NCBI GenBank assembly: GCA_002478575.1
Contig: DLOX01000229.1
Coordinates: forward strand, 1-7,033
DNA: 7,033 bases
From: Sphingomonadales bacterium UBA7473
Lineage (GTDB): Bacteria > Pseudomonadota > Alphaproteobacteria > Sphingomonadales > Sphingomonadaceae
Direction of reading: 5' to 3'
In this document: positions 5,461-7,033 of the stretch, piece after piece
How positions within the stretch are numbered: the stretch's first letter is position 1
Layout of the letters: each line of letters starts with the position of its first letter
Program-made: the position numbers and the translations under genes
The notes under the pieces: model-generated
Database searches by the model: none
What the model was told of the DNA's origin: nothing
The model's input: only the letters and a program-made list of their open reading frames with translations

Positions 5461-5990
5461 CAGATCAGATTGAGCCCCTTAAATCTGCGACGGTGCCAGA
5501 TTGGTCTCGGGAGCAACCTGTGCGGTGGTTTGATCCTTCGCGGCAATTCCTGGCGATGCATCGAAAGCTCGAACGCTATGGCGCGAGGAAGAGTTTTGGC
5601 CGAAAATGGGCGCAGGTTAGACTTCGATTTTGGGGCATCATTGGCCAAATTGATATTCCGGCTGGCACCCAAATTGGCGGGGGGCTTCTGATGCCCCATC
5701 CCAATGGGATCGTTGTTCATCCAGACAGCATCATCGGGCCAAATTGCCTTTTGATGCAGCAAGTCACACTTGGTGTTCATGGCGCGAAGTCAGGCGCCCC
5801 AAGGCTTGGCGGACATGTCGATGTGAGCGCTGGCGCGAAGATCATCGGCCCTGTCACGATCGGCGATCATGCCTTGATTGGGGCCAATGCCGTTGTAACA
5901 AAGGATGTGCCCGCTGGGGCCATCATGGTTGGCATTCCCGCCCGCCAAATCGGATCCCGTTTACCTGAAGAGGCAACCCATGTTTTTTAA
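5457..5990 (+). CDS. Short serine-acetyltransferase-like hexapeptide (LbH) acyltransferase
   Basis: A 177-residue left-handed beta-helix acyltransferase resembling the C-terminal part of serine O-acetyltransferase. Residues 1-60 are a short helical lead, much shorter than the CysE N-terminal domain. Hexapeptide coils run from about 64 to 167 and include IGGGLLMPHPNGIVV (73-87), QQVTLG (101-106) and VTIGDHALIGANAVV (133-147), ending in VGIPARQIG. His81 aligns with the catalytic His158 of E. coli CysE. The second active-site histidine (CysE His193, in the RHPKI motif) is replaced by Ala114 (GAPRLGG). Short members of this family often act on sugars or other acceptors and not in cysteine synthesis, so the acceptor is left open. 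The ATG at 5457 overlaps the preceding stop (ATGA). The frame is open further upstream to 5370, but only inside the GFA gene. No ribosome site is visible, so coupled translation is likely. Confidence 0.82.
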   Translation: MTDQIEPLKSATVPDWSREQPVRWFDPSRQFLAMHRKLERYGARKSFGRKWAQVRLRFWGIIGQIDIPAGTQIGGGLLMPHPNGIVVHPDSIIGPNCLLMQQVTLGVHGAKSGAPRLGGHVDVSAGAKIIGPVTIGDHALIGANAVVTKDVPAGAIMVGIPARQIGSRLPEEATHVF

Positions 5991-7033
5991 CTTCCTCGAT
6001 GAGCTTCGTTATGCGGGCATTCCAGCGTCCCTAAAGGAGCATCTCATCTTGCTGGAAGCGCTGGATCGCGATGTGATCCAGCAGACGCCAGAGGAATTTT
6101 ATTACCTCTCTCGTTCCGTCTTTGTGAAGGATGAAGGGCTGCTTGATCGCTTTGATCAAGTGTTCAACAAGGTCTTCAAAGGCCTCCTGACCGATTATGG
6201 GACCACGCCCCAAGAGATTCCCGAAGATTGGCTAAAGGCAATCGCCGAGAAATTCCTGTCCGAAGAGGAAATGGAAAAGATCAAGTCGCTCGGATCTTGG
6301 GAAGAGATTATGGAGACGCTGAAGAAGCGTCTTGAGGAACAGCAGAAGCGCCACGAGGGCGGCAATAAATGGGTTGGCACGGGCGGCACTTCGCCTTTCG
6401 GCAACGGCGGCTACAACCCCGAAGGAGTCCGCATTGGTGGAGAATCAAAGCACAAACGAGCCTTAAAGGTTTGGGAGAAGCGCGAATTCGCCAACCTCGA
6501 CCACACCAAGGAATTGGGCACGCGCAACATCAAGATTGCGCTGCGCCGCCTGCGTAAATTCGCCCGCGAAGGCGCCCTTGATGAACTTGACATCGACGGC
6601 ACTGTGCGCGGCACCGCCCGCCAGGGCTGGCTGGATATTCATATGCGCGCCGAACGCCGCAATGCGGTCAAGCTGCTACTGTTCCTAGATGTCGGTGGGT
6701 CAATGGATCCGCATATCAAGCTGTGCGAGGAATTGTTCAGCGCGGCGACGGCGGAGTTCAAGAAAATGGAATTCTTCTATTTCCACAATTGCCCGTACGA
6801 GGGCGTGTGGAAGGATAACAAACGCCGCTGGTCCGACCGCACGCCGATGTGGGATATCCTCCACAAATATGGCCATGATTACAAGTTGGTCTTCGTCGGC
6901 GACGCCAGCATGAGCGCCTATGAAATCACCCACCCCGGCGGCAGCGTCGAGCACATGAACGAGGAGGCCGGCGCGACGTGGATGCAGCGAGTGACCAACA
7001 CCTATCCCGCGACCGTGTGGCTCAACCCGGTGC
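5980..7033 (+). CDS. CoxE-like VWA-domain protein (3' end outside window)
   Basis: 351 codons are visible with no stop; the gene runs off the edge. Residues 1-120 are helical and acidic. A glycine-rich conserved patch (GGTSPFGNGG) lies at 135-144, followed by a basic region. A von Willebrand A domain starts at about residue 232. Its metal site reads D237-V-G239-G-S241, with T288 (DRTPMWD) and D308 (GDASMS) as further likely ligands. The usual DxSxS is DxGxS here. Proteins of this type (CoxE-like, COG3825-like by memory) pair with MoxR ATPases in metal-centre or complex assembly. The ATG at 5980 has AAGAGG (5968-5973) 6 nt upstream and overlaps the acyltransferase gene by 11 nt. The end is probably within a few tens of codons, judging from the family's usual length of about 390 residues. 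Confidence 0.88.
   Translation, partial: MFFNFLDELRYAGIPASLKEHLILLEALDRDVIQQTPEEFYYLSRSVFVKDEGLLDRFDQVFNKVFKGLLTDYGTTPQEIPEDWLKAIAEKFLSEEEMEKIKSLGSWEEIMETLKKRLEEQQKRHEGGNKWVGTGGTSPFGNGGYNPEGVRIGGESKHKRALKVWEKREFANLDHTKELGTRNIKIALRRLRKFAREGALDELDIDGTVRGTARQGWLDIHMRAERRNAVKLLLFLDVGGSMDPHIKLCEELFSAATAEFKKMEFFYFHNCPYEGVWKDNKRRWSDRTPMWDILHKYGHDYKLVFVGDASMSAYEITHPGGSVEHMNEEAGATWMQRVTNTYPATVWLNPV

Larger units (their letters stand above)
3752..7033 (+). other. Five-gene operon: MoxR ATPase, GFA, GFA, LbH acyltransferase, VWA
   Basis: Five same-strand genes are separated by 3 nt, 2 nt, a 4-nt ATGA overlap and an 11-nt overlap. There is no room for internal promoters or terminators between them, so one transcript with translational coupling is the simplest reading. 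Strong ribosome sites exist only before the first and last genes, which suggests that the MoxR and VWA proteins are made at controlled levels and the middle three depend on coupling. Downstream limits are unknown because the window ends. Confidence 0.75.

Overview
The window looks like a chromosomal stretch from an alphaproteobacterium, most likely a sphingomonad (Sphingomonadales). The grounds are the GC-rich coding bias, a TonB-dependent outer-membrane receptor, a CoxE-like VWA/MoxR gene pair, and short palindromes with a CTTGA centre of a type I associate with alphaproteobacterial intergenic regions. The order-level placement is inference; no rRNA or other phylogenetic marker is present.

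Left part (1-1453): an accessory-looking segment. A small GIY-YIG endonuclease gene (minus strand) lies between two inverted copies of a CTTGA-centred palindrome. It is followed by a plus-strand orphan gene whose N-terminus resembles the HTH of phage terminase small subunits. A second inverted pair of the same palindrome (1299-1429), with no gene inside, separates this gene from the convergent receptor gene.

Middle (1454-3751): a complete 700-residue TonB-dependent receptor-like protein on the minus strand, with signal peptide, plug and barrel. Immediately upstream, a coding-looking frame of about 40 codons ends in an ATGA overlap with the receptor start but lacks a usable start codon. It is probably a frameshifted or decayed leader gene. 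The divergent intergenic region also holds a small imperfect inverted repeat.

Right part (3752-7033, running off the edge): five tightly packed plus-strand genes that look like one operon: a MoxR-type AAA+ ATPase, two tandem GFA-family zinc proteins, a short serine-acetyltransferase-like left-handed beta-helix protein, and a CoxE-like VWA protein (3' end cut off). Gaps are 2-3 nt or the genes overlap. In other systems MoxR ATPases and VWA proteins work as a chaperone/cofactor-insertion pair. Here that pair is split by three small-molecule or thiol-type genes, which is the most unusual arrangement in the window. No tRNA, rRNA, CRISPR array, transposase or phage structural gene was seen.
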